The position numbers were made by a program, and so were the translations under genes. Positions 12,415 through 23,985 of a DNA stretch of 64,000 nucleotides are shown here, in pieces; the stretch's first letter is position 1; the number at the start of each line of letters is the position of its first letter. The stretch lies in contig OU342637.1 in NCBI GenBank assembly GCA_910589415.1, positions 24,093,162-24,157,161 of the forward strand, given 5' to 3'. The DNA is from Malachius bipustulatus. Taxonomy: Eukaryota > Arthropoda > Insecta > Coleoptera > Melyridae. The notes beneath the pieces are model-generated. The model worked only from the letters and a program-made list of their open reading frames with translations. It did not search any database and was not told the DNA's origin.

Positions 12415-13480
12415 GAAGTATTAATTTTGAATAATAGTCCAGTCAAATAGGACTTTTAGATTGAGTTAATTAGAAGTTTAATTAAAAATATAGATTCCCG
12501 GAAATGGCAATTTAGGGGGTGAAAACTGTTTTTTCATTTTTCACAACAAAACGCTGAATCCAATCGGGAGGTGAAAGTAGATTATGGCAAAGGTTTTACT
12601 TCTGGGGTTTTCCACAACAAACGTATCTTTTTTAACGTATCAATTTTTTTTGCATGCTTGGTGGCCTCAAATCTCGACCAGAAGCAATATTTTAGAAAAT
12701 TTTTGAATTTATGCACATAATTAATTAATTCAAGCCATAGCTTTTCCACAAAATACATGAATTTGAAGGTTTCGGGGTCGCTGATTAAGAATCCGATACT
12801 CGATTTTCAAAAAAAAAAATGACGGGTCCAATATGGCGGACGTCTTTCATAAATTTATCGCATTTTCACCAAACTCATCATTAGAGAATTTTCGGGTTCT
12901 TATTAAACAGCGACCACAAAAACCACAAAATCATGTATTTGGTGAAAAAAGTAAAGTAAGACTTAAATTGATGAATTATGTGTAAAATTCTAAAATATCC
13001 AAAAATATAATTTTGGCGCCCTCTGTATCCGTATCAAGCATGTTATAATTTTTTGAAAACTTGCAATTTGTAGAGAAACTAAAAAGCTACAAATTTTGTA
13101 CGGTTGATTTTTTGCCCCGGATTGACCGTTTTGTCGTAAAATGTGAAAAACCGTCCCCCCCTCTCTAAAGTGTCATTTCCAAGAATTTATATCTTTTGAA
13201 CCATAAAAAATTTCAAAAAAAGTTTCAAACAAAAGTTGCTGGATATTTATCCTCCTGAACAATTTTTGTAATAGGTAGTACTTTTTTACGAACCGATATT
13301 TCCCGATATACATCCCTTAAACTCAAGATGGCGGCCCTCCAATACGGAATCCGAAAGAGAAACTTGGCTGGAGTGTTCTAGTGGCGCCACTACCTACCAT
13401 TAAAATGTCCTTAAACTTCTAATAAACGCATATTAGTGCTTTTTTCTATTTGACTAGACAATAATAATTGCTGTCATAAT
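12415..13480. repeat. Large decayed foldback repeat
   Basis: Arms pair imperfectly around a centre near 12850. GGAAATGGCAATTTAGGGGG near 12497 pairs with the reverse complement near 13185. ACAAAATACATGAAT near 12754 pairs near 12930, and GGGTCGCTGATTAAGAA near 12775 pairs with TTCTTATTAAACAGCGACC near 12898. Outer landmarks AGTCAAATAG (near 12440) and TTAGAAGTTTA also recur inverted near 13410-13460. The right arm is interrupted by extra sequence containing AAGATGGCGGCCC. No reading frame is preserved. Confidence 0.68.
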
Positions 13481-15455
13481 TGATAATAGTATCTAATACA
13501 GGGTGCACTTTTTACGGGTCATATATAAACAAAATAAAGTTAATGGTGATTTCTTTGCAACTTTCTAAACGCCATCTTGTAAAGATAAAAAATTAGTAAT
13601 GAGAAAGTGATCTTTGTTATTTTATATCTTTCCGAATATCATCAGAAAAAAAATAAAAACAAAATCGTGAGATCTCGATTTTTTCTAATATCGCCCGATT
13701 TAATTGTAATTTTCTGGTTTTACCCATTGACCCTTAAATTGCCCTACTTTTTGCTAATTTAACGGACCCTGTATCTTACACGGTTTCCGAGAACCCCATG
13801 GTGTTCATCCTTATCCTGAGCACACTGTATAGGTAGGTAGGTGTTAAAGTTCGCTCGATTCCAGCATTTTGTCATACCTCGATGATTCACAGTATTGTAT
13901 TGAGGCTGAAGTTTCAGTAAGAAGAACACCTTATCCACCCTAATTTTTTTCCCAATTCACAACTAATTTTATTGCTATATTCTCGTCACATTGTGAGCCG
14001 TCTCAGTGTCCTAGATGCTCGAAGTAAATTGAAGTTATCAAAGTTTGCCTACAGTAAGAACGGAGTTCATATTTTTCTTCATACTCTCGATTCTCGATAT
14101 TCGCTTTATGCTGATCCGTATCCTCTGCAGAGTGATCAATAAATTAGGAGGTGTTCCCTCAGTAGCGACTGTCCACTTCACTAATATATTAGGTTCATCA
14201 TTTATTATTATCCAGATTTATATGGGCACCTGAATATTGATCTTCTCATGATTTATTGGCTCGAAATATAAAAACCCTCTAGGGGTGAATTTTCCTTCAA
14301 ACTCGCCCGAAAATAGAACTTCCCTGGAAATGCTTATCTGTTGCATTAACCAACAATAAACCGAAATTGATGTATCGGCTATTAATAAATTCTCTGCTAC
14401 TCTCTTTCAGTAATTAATTACAAAGTTTTCATTTCTATATAAATAACCTAAAGTATTTTTTCCATGGTGGAACGTTATAATAATGTTGCGTTCCAGAACT
14501 TGCATAGCTTCGCGCGTTGCTCAGAAAAGATTGATGAACGCAACGCGATTGATTCGATATATTACGACTTGTGCTGAGCTTCCCGACCTCGAGAGCGATC
14601 CTGAAGATTTTGAAGCAGTGAAATTCAACATGATTAATACAGGCGGGCCAGACCTCTACTTCCAGTACGACAATGTTTCGGGGAGTTTTATTTATGGCAA
14701 TCCTCCTTGTTTACTACCAACAACGAAATTAAATTAAAGGAGAATCTCCCGTACACCAGTTCGCAGACTTTTTACTTGGGAATACGTTATGGGAACGTCA
14801 TCCTTACAGGATATATGAGAGTGGTTTGAAGAGTAGGGTGGCTCGCTTACTCATGGAAGCAGACAACAGTCAATAGTTGTGATTTACCCACAGATTCGAA
14901 ACGAAAGTTAAACTTCAGACTTCAGAGGAGATATTTGGAGAAACTACTGCGATTACCAATAACGAGTGAACATGTTTCTACAATTTCCATCCCTGACTCA
15001 TAGCATGCATCAATGAATGGCATATTGTTTTGCGATAATGTCGTTCACCTTTTGTCAAATTTTGTAGGTATAGGTAGTAGGCTTTCTCCTACCTTCACAC
15101 ACACCGGGGGCATAGAACTATAGTCTTCAAAGTATTCTAATGAGAACTTCAGCAGAAAAAGATGCTTGTTCTTGTTTCAGTCCACAAAATTTTTATCTAA
15201 CATCAAAACGTTGTTAACGCGTTAACGCTGCTTTCTCACGCTCACATCTTTCTGTCTTAGAACAACTCAAGTTTGGTCTAGAAATTAACCCATGTTGATA
15301 AATCTTCGAGATTACTTCTACTCAAATTCTGTTTAAATTTTTTTGTAGCCTACGGGAATTTTAGCAATATCCAGAATCTCTTGCTTGATTATTTGTTGCC
15401 ACAATAATGAAGAACTCCCAATAGGAGGTATATTGAGAGTCTATTCATGTTTCTA
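13481..15455. other. Noncoding stretch; one unexplained 84-codon frame
   Basis: Mostly AT-rich. A plus-strand frame at 14483-14737 has a balanced composition and reads smoothly, with an arginine-rich start and then an acidic ELPDLESDPEDFEAV segment, but I recognise no family. It could be a decayed element or an unknown exon. Nothing else is supported. Confidence 0.45.
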
Positions 15456-15515
15456 TAATAAATAAATAAGTAAATGAATAAATAAGTATATGAATAAATA
15501 AATAAATAAATAAAA
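15456..15515. repeat. (AATA)n microsatellite
   Basis: An interrupted run of AATA/AATG units, about 60 bp long, ending in seven nearly pure repeats. Confidence 0.85.
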
Positions 15516-16439
15516 GTAGCTCTTCAGTACAACTTCTGTGTAGAATAGACCGAGTACAAAACAAAAGAATAACCGTTGTTTATTCTGTGAGTATTATTGA
15601 GGTTGATGTTGAGCTTCAAACAGAGTGTGTTTGTAAAACAACATTTCAGGTCATTTTACGACATTTGAAAAAATAAAACAATGAGCGAATCTCCCGCTTG
15701 TCCAAGCATATTTCACCTAAATTGCTAACAATTCATTGAATATGCTGTTTATTCACTTTAAAAGTACACAAATCCATAATATCGGTACGCAACAAATATA
15801 TAGAAATGCTCAGCGAACCTACCATGTATCTAGACATAATTGCTTTCCCGACAATAATGGGAATACATATTCGAACTATACAATCAGTAATTGCCCAGTA
15901 TAAATACTTAAAGCAATAACGGCATAACCGGAAAATATCACGTCCTATTGTATCCTTTTAGAATCCTGCAGCAGTATATATAACGTGGAAAAAACGTAAC
16001 TGCAGGTTTTTATTAACGTATGTGTTACAAATAATGCGGCAATCCTGAAAAATCGGGCGCAAAACGTGATATAAAAAAGGAACATTAAAATATTTAACCG
16101 TTACAGCAATAGTGCAAGTAGTTCGAAAAAGCCAAAAATATATGCTTTCTATAAAAACTCGTTCAATTTGGAACGAAAATTTATTTGAACATTTCCAATC
16201 CTCTGCTAGTAGTTCGACTGATTGCACATTATAAACATTGGCAAGGATAAAAAAAATTACAGCACGAGAGCCAATATAGAGAACTATAAAACAGAGAACG
16301 AATCAGGTCAGATCTGGCATCTACCAGTAGTCCACTCTTAGATTTATTATTTTGTTAAAAACAATACTTTTTTGGACAATAAATTCAATTTAAATAAAAC
16401 AATCCCTCTTATAACACAGACTTTTCTTCAGACTACCAA
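15516..16439. other. Noncoding stretch, nothing recognised
   Basis: AT-rich sequence. A minus-strand 89-codon frame at 15958-16227 has no recognisable family. Confidence 0.5.
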
Positions 16440-16990
16440 AGTCTGATCTTTTGCGTCGGTCTTCGATCAGCGTAATCCTCAATATCAGAATTTCCAATAA
16501 CAAAGGCCTTCGAGCATCTTTTCCAATTTGTCATAGGATTCTGGAATTCGTTGTTCCACTGATATTGCACTGCAAGGTTTTATCTCATCTTGCAATCCAT
16601 CAACGCAGTTCCATTTAAAATCATATCAACAAAATTTGATAACCTACAACTTCATTATTTTAATGCTACGATTGATTCATGGAAAAAAAGACCCATTCCA
16701 TCGACATAAAAAGTATCACCGATCCCCGATCACTGATCCCCTTATTAGGATTACCACAAACCAATTAATTGAAAACGTCACTAATGCGAAGGATAAAGCT
16801 CGATTGTCAGCAATAACTCAACAGATCCAATCCATTGGCTAAATATTTTACCGGTGTCAAGTCTGGGAACTCTCCTGATACGATCAGAATAGCAATGGGC
16901 TTCAGACTTGGATCAAGAATGATTGAGCCACATATTTGTCGCTGTGGAGCAAACTTAGACTAAACTGGCCCCACGGTCTCTCGTGTAAAT
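16440..16990 (+). pseudogene. LINE reverse-transcriptase C-terminal remnant, 5' part
   Basis: Translated in several frames, this segment follows in order a conserved post-RT region of a LINE family widespread in invertebrates. It begins with a segment like NKGLRASFPICHRILEF, equivalent to the usual W-x-Q-A-S-L-P-x-x-x-G-G-L-G-I-R. Next is DKARLSAITQQ, then PDTIRIAMGFRLGSRM with PHICRCGANLD, and finally the HGLSCK motif at 16960-16989. Frameshifts and stops mark it as dead. The reading continues without loss at 18047, on the other side of an inserted element, where the expected next motifs are found. Confidence 0.7.
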
Positions 16991-18046
16991 TGTAACGTAC
17001 ACCTTGTACGTACCGGCTAAATGCCAGCAACACGGAGACAACGGCGGGCGCGCGCAGTGAGTGAGTGATGGTGGGTTTTAGTGCGACGTAAACACCGGCC
17101 GACTGGAGGCCTCGAGTTCGTCGAGCCTCGTCGACCTCGACTGTCAAGTTGCAATCAGGTGCGTTTCATCATCATACCTGCGTTTTCACTTTCTTTTTCT
17201 CCTGGAAATTCGCGGATGAAGGTTCCGCAAACACCTTAAGTTTCCTGAAATGGCGTCGTGAACTTTCACGTGAATTATTATAAGAATCAACTACGTTTTT
17301 GGCTTGGTGAGTGTCGTAAAATGATTTTCTTAATTGTGTTAGAATTATACAGATCATATTATTTTCTTAATACCGTATGCAGCGTAATTACAGCTTTTAA
17401 ATCCGATCGAGTTTCGCTCCGCTTGTAAAACTTTGCCGATCACATGTTTGATCTCAACATATCTTGAGGACGGGACATCATTTTATGTACCCTCGGCAAG
17501 CAGACTCGATCGGACCGTTCATTAATGCAAGAGTGTTTCTGATACCCATGAAATTACAGCTTTTTCCCTGGAGGCATTCTTTTTCCCTGGAGGCAATTTT
17601 TCCCTGGAGGCAATCTTTTTCTTGGAGGCAATCTTTATCTATGGAGGCAATTTTTCTCTCAAACAAGAAGGCTGATGTTACCTGAGACACCTGAGAAGTT
17701 TACCGGCTGATGTTACCTGAGACACCTGAGAAGTTTACCACCAACTAAACTTCCACCCTCGCTCCGAAGACCCCACGAAGCTAAGTGCCTTTGCCTACCA
17801 AGTTTTAACCGATCAGTTCATTCAGATTCTACACGCTCTTGCTCCTTATTGTTGTTAACCGTGCTCAAGTTAATAATTTGTGATAACAACTGTGATTTAT
17901 TTTAATAAAGAGTACCTGTTGTTCTGCTGACCTGCTTGTTATTGTTGACCCTCTTGGACTAGCGACTCAACTCTACGACCCTGGTTAGCTTTTATAGTCT
18001 CATGCTCTCAGCGACTATTGTTCCCCTCTAAGGGTAATAATAGTTA
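16991..18046. mobile_element. ~1.06-kb LTR-like insertion inside the LINE remnant
   Basis: The sequence between the two LINE halves begins TGTAACGTACACC and ends near GGTAATAATAGTTA, giving short, roughly inverted ends (TGTAAC / GTTA). It is richer in GC than its surroundings, especially at 17030-17140. It holds an AATAAA signal on the plus strand near 17900 followed by a GT-rich stretch, and it has no long ORF. These features fit a solitary LTR. The class (Gypsy or BEL) is not determined and I could not settle the target duplication. The ends are placed by where LINE coding similarity stops and restarts. Confidence 0.5.
17560..17739. repeat. Two short tandem arrays in the LTR-like insertion
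   Basis: About five units of roughly 20 bp (TTTTTCCCTGGAGGCAATCT) run from 17560 to 17657. A 35-bp unit beginning GGCTGATGTTACCTGAGACA is then duplicated without change at 17670-17704 and 17705-17739. Internal tandem repeats of this type are common in LTRs and may act as regulatory repeats, though that is inference. Confidence 0.85.
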
Positions 18047-18475
18047 GTTTCAAAATACAGAAAAAGACGCCACAGTAGACACAATAAGTTTAATTACATA
18101 ATCAAACGAGCCTTGTGAACGATTGGTCTCGAAACTGTCCTTGAGCCACCCGGTCTACTAGCTCGTAGTGGTGGTAAGCGTCCAGACGAAATGACGTTAG
18201 TGCCCTTTAGCCATGGCAAGAGATTTTGCTACAGTAGATAGTTGAGCTCCTTCGCACGTACTGAGAAGCACCGACCGACCAGGATGTACCGCTGAGAAGC
18301 CAGAAACGAATAAAAGCTCTTTTGGTCCAAACGCTGAAATATTCATTGATGACGTTTGCAAATGCTTGTGTGATGCTACCGGCAACCTGAGTGAAGGAAT
18401 TTGTGTGAAGCAACAACTCTTGATAGCTATTCAGATACGGAATTGAGTTAGTGTGTTGGGGACTAGGGAATTAAA
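18047..18475 (+). pseudogene. LINE reverse-transcriptase C-terminal remnant, 3' part
   Basis: This continues the remnant that ends at 16990. It reads KYRKRRHSRHNKFNYIIKRA, then LEPPGL, then SGGKRPDEMTLVPF (family consensus D-G-K-R-P-D-G-x-T-x-x-P-W). After a frameshift it reads APSHVLRST, then FGPNAEIFIDD, then an IAIQIRN...VLGT end. The last matches the family's usual Q-R-x-S-x-A-I-Q-R-G-N-A-x-x-x-x-G-T terminus, so this is close to the end of the protein. Stops and at least two frameshifts are present. Confidence 0.7.
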
Positions 18476-19499
18476 AGTCATTTTCGGACCTGTAAGACAC
18501 AATAAAATATGAAAACGAATAAATTAAAAGATAAAAATTGCACGGTGGGTTCAAGCACCCCACTAAATGCAGTGACCCCGGTGTGCGTGGAAATAGGTGG
18601 TGGCCTACTATTCATTGTTAGACAAGAGATAAATGACATATTGTAAAACAACTTGTCTATATTTTGCTGAATTTAAAAAATTTTAACATCCACCAGGAAG
18701 TTAAAGTTAGATATAGTCAGTTCTAAGTTATCTCTGACTTAACTGTTTACGATGTCTTGTTCAAAAGTTTCAACACTGCTTCCAATAGAGAAATGTATTT
18801 ATGTCACCATTGTCGACTACAAAAAAAACATATCCGCCTAAAAACTCTCACAGAAATTTTCCGTAACACCTGACTGAGATCTAGCTTGATGAGGTTGTCA
18901 TCTGAGAGGGGATGACGGTAAACATCCATGGAAACTTTTATTCAGTACCTTGCTCCTAAATCTTGAAAATTACTCCTCATATCAATAATAGTAAGTGGTC
19001 CTTTTGGAGAGTTATTCGTCGCTATGAATCAAATGTGCTCAAATCATTTTTGCCAAGTTATCTTCAACACAACCTGTTCCAACCTAAGGAAGAGACCACC
19101 CCGGTTCTCTAATAATTGAGTAGTTAGATTTTCGAGTTCCTAGTTGTAAGCCAGTAAATTCAAAAGATAATTTAAGCTTGAAAAGGGATTTAAGATTATC
19201 AGATATTTATTCTATCAGAACTAGCGGGTAAAGTAACAGTTACCCCTTTATAATTGTGATAAATTTATAAGCAAGTTCACCTAAGTTATCAAAGTCAGTG
19301 TAGGACTGTTGCTTGTACGAAAGTCTTTGTCATAAGTGTAAAGTTTCAAGATTTGTTACTAGCGTGCGTAAGCCCTCTACTTAGTATCGTTAGTATTCAT
19401 GATAGCTGCGTGTGTTGTTGACGTAATTCCAATTTTAGCATAGAAATTGGCAACTCTCCTGCCAGTATTATATTCTCTTCGGGACATCCTCCTTAAGTT
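18476..19499. other. Noncoding stretch, nothing recognised
   Basis: The 3' side of the LINE remnant followed by unremarkable DNA. No tail or target duplication for the LINE was identified. Confidence 0.5.
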
Positions 19500-21400
19500 T
19501 GTAGGACATCGTTTAGAACTGCACTTAATTTCTCGAAATAAGCTCCCCGTATAAACATAGGCCCTTCGCTACAAGACATATATTAAAAACAATTAGCGGA
19601 AGGCCCATAAACTTCGTCCCAACTTAATTGGATAGCATCTATTTCCACTATCTGCTCCTTTCACATCGTCTCTAAGCTTCCTTTGTATTATATGAGATGC
19701 TGCTGGATGCTCTTATTAAAAACAGTAATTTAATTAACTCATATTGGAAGAAACGGCGAGATTAATCTATCAAGAACTTAATTTACATGCACGTCCGAAC
19801 AATCGCTCCTTAATTACAACTTATCCCGCTGTAACTATAATAATGATTATACATCAAATCGTATCAAAATCCTATCTAGACAAATCCATATAAACCCGAA
19901 AGAGCCCAATGATTAGGCTCCTCTTCTACACTCGGACAGCCCGTTTCGCAATCGCTTCTCCACGCAACCAAGCCGTAGATTAAAGCACAGATGGCGGGCA
20001 TTTCGTCAGGGCATTAGCAGGACAAAATATGAATTCCAATTCGCCAACGAGGATTAAATGAATTAATATGACCGTAACCGGGCATTAGTGCGGGACGGCT
20101 CCTTGTCTATGGGACCGGGCTCTTAATTAGCATGATCCGATGTTGATGTCGCTGTTCGTTTGCATGGGGCTGGACCTCAGCCTAACCCTATTACCTGAGA
20201 GGGTCATTCGCTAGTGATCCGATTGGAAATGGGCGAAATTGATTGAGAAATAACCGACTGGACTAGATTTCTTTTAGACTTACGGTTGGTACGTTGAAGT
20301 TGAACGGGACTTTTCACAAGTTGATGTATATGAAGATCGATAACAAGGAGAGATTAGCTAAACATTAGTAGAAGCAGTATAGTGAGTGGAAAATGCAAAA
20401 AAGTTATCTTTATATTAGGTAGCGCAGATCAGTGAATTTTTGGGCCTGGAAAACTCTCCAATTAACATTTCTCTATTAACTATTGCGTCATCTCCCCATT
20501 AGAAAATGTACCGTTTCCAATACACTTGGCAAACTACCATGGATCCTGTAAAACTAAAAGGTCTTACTGCCAATTTATTTTTTAACATATTGCTAGTTCC
20601 ATAATACCTATACCTAATTGCAATGCAGCCTCGAAATGAGAACAGTTTTTTCGTGCTGGGATAATTAGCAACAATATTAGCTGCAACACAATTTTAAGAC
20701 CTCTAAGCTGAAGTTTCTAAGAAATAAATTCTCCAACTAAAAACTCTCTTTCACATCGGAACTGCGATTTTTTTTGTTTTTTGAGAATCGGTTGCTATGT
20801 ATATTTGATTTGTGGAACTTTTTCTATGACTTACAGTCTAAACTCATTTCTCTATAATTAAGAGCAATTCAACAAGAGAATATTATTCAAACTTTTAATT
20901 ATAAATAAATATTTAGAGATATTTAAAATAAAACAAGTTTGGCCTTACATTGCGCTTACAACAAGAAAAGTAAAAGTTTAATCAAGTCCAGAAGAACATC
21001 TCACGTTATGACAATTACCTAAGGTACAGTCTGCAAGCCGTAAACTGCTTCCCACGCGTTTCAGAACCTAAACGTTACAAGTAACGACAAACGCGATCAC
21101 ATCCCTATCTACCGTAGTCCACCAAAAAGGACTATTACATGGTCGTACAATTGCTCTCCCGGTCGGTCCTTTTTATGGGATCCGAAGCTCATATATCTTA
21201 TCCCTCTCACGACAATTAACTGCCCTTACTTATGTGATAATACGCCCAGGCTAGTTTTATAACCCCTACAACGTCCACGTCTATGCCCCGGTTCAACTTC
21301 CCACGTAAATTATCCCAGAACGGGAGAAGCGAGGTCGTTATATCATGCAGATTATATTCTTCTAAGTTGTCCATTTACATAGTTCCAACAGTTGCTGTTC
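19500..21400. promoter_or_regulatory. Candidate cis-regulatory island
   Basis: This stretch is free of visible repeats, has higher sequence complexity and GC than its surroundings, and contains clustered homeodomain-type cores (TTAATTAG near 20125, ATGAATTAATATGACC near 20060, AATTAACTGCCC near 21213). Such TE-free islands within long introns of insect neuronal adhesion genes are often enhancers. This is inference only; conservation has not been tested. Confidence 0.25.
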
Positions 21401-22299
21401 GCGGGGAAATCTAAGGGAAGATTTAAGGGTTTAGATATGGTTGGGGTTAACGCGAGTCAGAAGATTCCGAATCTACCTATAAATCACTTTATCCGACCAA
21501 TAGGGTTTTGTTTCTGTAATGCGCTTTTAAAGTTAACTGAAGACATAATCGCATCACTTTTTCATGATTTTTTATGCTTGTTTTATAGTTTCTGGCGTTA
21601 TAAAAAATAAATGATCTATGAACAGTCCAAAACGTAAATTTCAAAAATTACTGTACTAGATAATATACTACTGAAAGTTTGATTCCTCCTGGCAATTAAC
21701 TAAGTATAGATGATATGCTTGCTTTCTGATTCGCCCTGCCTACTCCAATATTTTCAGTTATCTCCTTCGCTGCTTTGAAGCGTCGCAAATGGTGACATAA
21801 TCTCGGAAGACGTTGTATAAAATTATACCATTCCTACGTTAAGTTTTTATTTTTATGATAAATCGAATTTAACCATGGTTTTGCTCTTCTACCCAAATTC
21901 ATGGCAACACTTCGTATGATCTCCAATTTGAGCATGTCTCGAGTATAGAACTAATCAGATTATTGGTAGTAGCAGTAGCTTACCATAATTCACTCTGTAT
22001 GATTATAGTAATTTTCATCTAATCGATTTGCTTGTTGTTTTATTTTTAATTAAGTTTAATTATTCACTTACTGATTGCCAATCTAGTGAATTCTTAAAGC
22101 AGAATGACTAAAAATCAATAGAGAAACTATCCGGTTCTACTATTTCAACTATTCCTATAGTTGCAAATTCTGCAATCTTGTCGACTGACTGAACTGACAG
22201 CGCTGTTAAAAATTTTGCAATCCAGTCATGTTTTATATTTCCAGGTAGGTAGTTAAATAGTTATATTTTGACGGATGTTCTTAAGTCATTGATTGAATA
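21401..22299. other. Noncoding stretch, nothing recognised
   Basis: AT-rich DNA between two more complex islands. A plus-strand 72-codon frame at 21392-21610 is not recognisable. Confidence 0.5.
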
Positions 22300-23120
22300 G
22301 ATTACGCGTAGAACATTTTCCCGTCGTGCTGTCTCTCCAGTAACGAAAAATAATTAACACAGGAATAAACGAGTTATCTCGACCGTCAGAACTGTCGATA
22401 GGACTATCTAGGATGTCGGATCTCTCTTTCATTAGTAGAAATTAGTAGTCTGCGACTGCAGAGCAGATAGGGAAACTGGAGGCAGCCCGCGCCAAGATGC
22501 CGCACGGGAGAGTTATATTATTGATTACGGGAAATCCGCCCGACTGTCCGTACCGGAGATCTTAACTGCAGATTAAAATTTCCTCTTACACCACCATTGT
22601 GCCGCATTTATCTCCATCGAAGTAGGTAATAAAGTCACGTTCGGTCATATGACCTTAATTATCTGCATCGTCTGGCTGTTTTGGCGGGATCCGGTGCGCG
22701 CCCTAAATAACCCCATCCGAATCCTTATCCGTCTTTCCTCTTTGTGCCAATAATCACACTTGCGAGGTGTAATGTCACATACCCGAATAACCCACCCGAA
22801 CTAATCTCCGCAGCGTTATGGCTTATCTAAACACCGAATAACATAACGCGAGAATTCCTGTGTAAAATTTAAGCTCACTGGCAGGCATTTCGTATTACCG
22901 CAGAACAATTAATACAAAATTACATAACGCTGGTGTCGAATACATGAAACAATATGAATACAACCAGAACCAGAACTCTATCCTATAGGGGTTAGTTACA
23001 GAAGCTTATGCAGATAGCAGTGCGTCTATTTATTCTTTTTCTTCTTAATGAACTCCTCATGAACCGAGCTTTGAAATTACATGCCCACATGAAATCAACG
23101 TGATCCCAACTTCTCTGAAG
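22300..23120. promoter_or_regulatory. Candidate cis-regulatory island
   Basis: A second repeat-free, GC-balanced block includes CCGCGCCAAGATGCCGCACG near 22490 and GGTCATATGACCTTAATTAT near 22643. The latter holds a palindromic GGTCATATGACC next to TTAATTA, the sort of paired motif bound by nuclear receptors and homeodomain factors. Its function is inferred from composition and motif clustering only. Confidence 0.25.
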
Positions 23121-23639
23121 TTATTACTATACAAAACGATTTCTTGGTCAGCTGCTAGCTGCTAAGCTGAACGTTTCAAGCGAACAAGCTTTTCTCTAGC
23201 GTGCGATAAAATCACTTGAACATTTTCGTGGATTTCTAAACATACCACCGTTGTGGATATTTACATACTTACTCAGAGATAAATTATTACAGCGATTGCC
23301 TCCTAAACAAAAAAATTATGCTGTGCAAATACAATGTTCAGAAATTACATGCAAGAGTTACAGGTACTTTGTAAGATAAATTTATTGTAAATTTTAAATG
23401 AAAATTGTTGCATTTTCAATCTGTAAATCAAGTGAAAAAAAAACTGTAAATCAACTTTTCCATCCCGGAAGGAACTGGAATGGGGTAATGTAAGCAGTAC
23501 CCACTTTGCCTCAGCATGCCTGTTACCCTCCATCGCAAGTATTGACAATGATAACGGGTCATCTGTTTCATGAGTTTAAAAACAATTTGTAGTTTTTTCA
23601 CTGATATGTCAAACATATCTGTCATATTATTGCAATTGT
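23121..23639. other. Noncoding stretch, nothing recognised
   Basis: AT-rich sequence leading into the mariner-like remnant. Overlapping minus-strand frames at 23345-23625 have no recognisable family. Confidence 0.5.
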
Positions 23640-23985
23640 TATTTTATTAATCCATTGTCCGTCATTGACGAAGCCGGATCGTTTGTGAATCGAACAACGC
23701 GTCAAAAGTGGTGAATCTCGCGTTGCCACTTTTCTCACTTTAGGGGGGGGGGGATTATGGTATTTATCACCATCCTACTATGCAAGCAATTGGGAAGACA
23801 GTGAACAAATTTGAAAAAACTGGAATCGTCGATGTTCAAATCAATAGCACAATTAACATTACATGGTGTAGTGCGTTCCGCCACTGGACGTACTACTAAG
23901 GAAGCAAGAAATATTTAGCTGCTGTAAATGAAAGTGTTCCTGAAGAACCGAATTTGTCAATTCTCAAAATATGTTCTCAGCAATT
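23640..23985 (+). pseudogene. mariner-like transposase remnant, N-terminal part
   Basis: Near 23800 a frame reads IGKTVNKFEKTGIVD, matching the helix-turn-helix region that in this Tc1/mariner group has the form K-F-x-x-T-G-S-V. It is followed at 23909-23985 by YLAAVNESVPEEPNLSILK and then SQQ, matching the family pattern A-A-V-x-E-S-V-x-E-x-P-x-x-S-I-R-R-x-S-Q-Q-L. The frame stops abruptly at the AATT that borders the inserted foldback element and resumes at 25962. The 5' end is poorly defined and an 11-base G run lies at 23743-23753. Confidence 0.68.

Noticed and set aside
14483..14737. 84-codon plus-strand frame, considered as a Copia RNase H fragment
   Set aside because: An RLIRYI segment looks slightly Copia-like, but the following DADWAG-type motif is missing.
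17030..17160. GC-rich block considered as a promoter and first exon with donor CAG|GTGCGT
   Set aside because: It lies inside the LTR-like insertion that splits a LINE; host promoter evidence is lacking.
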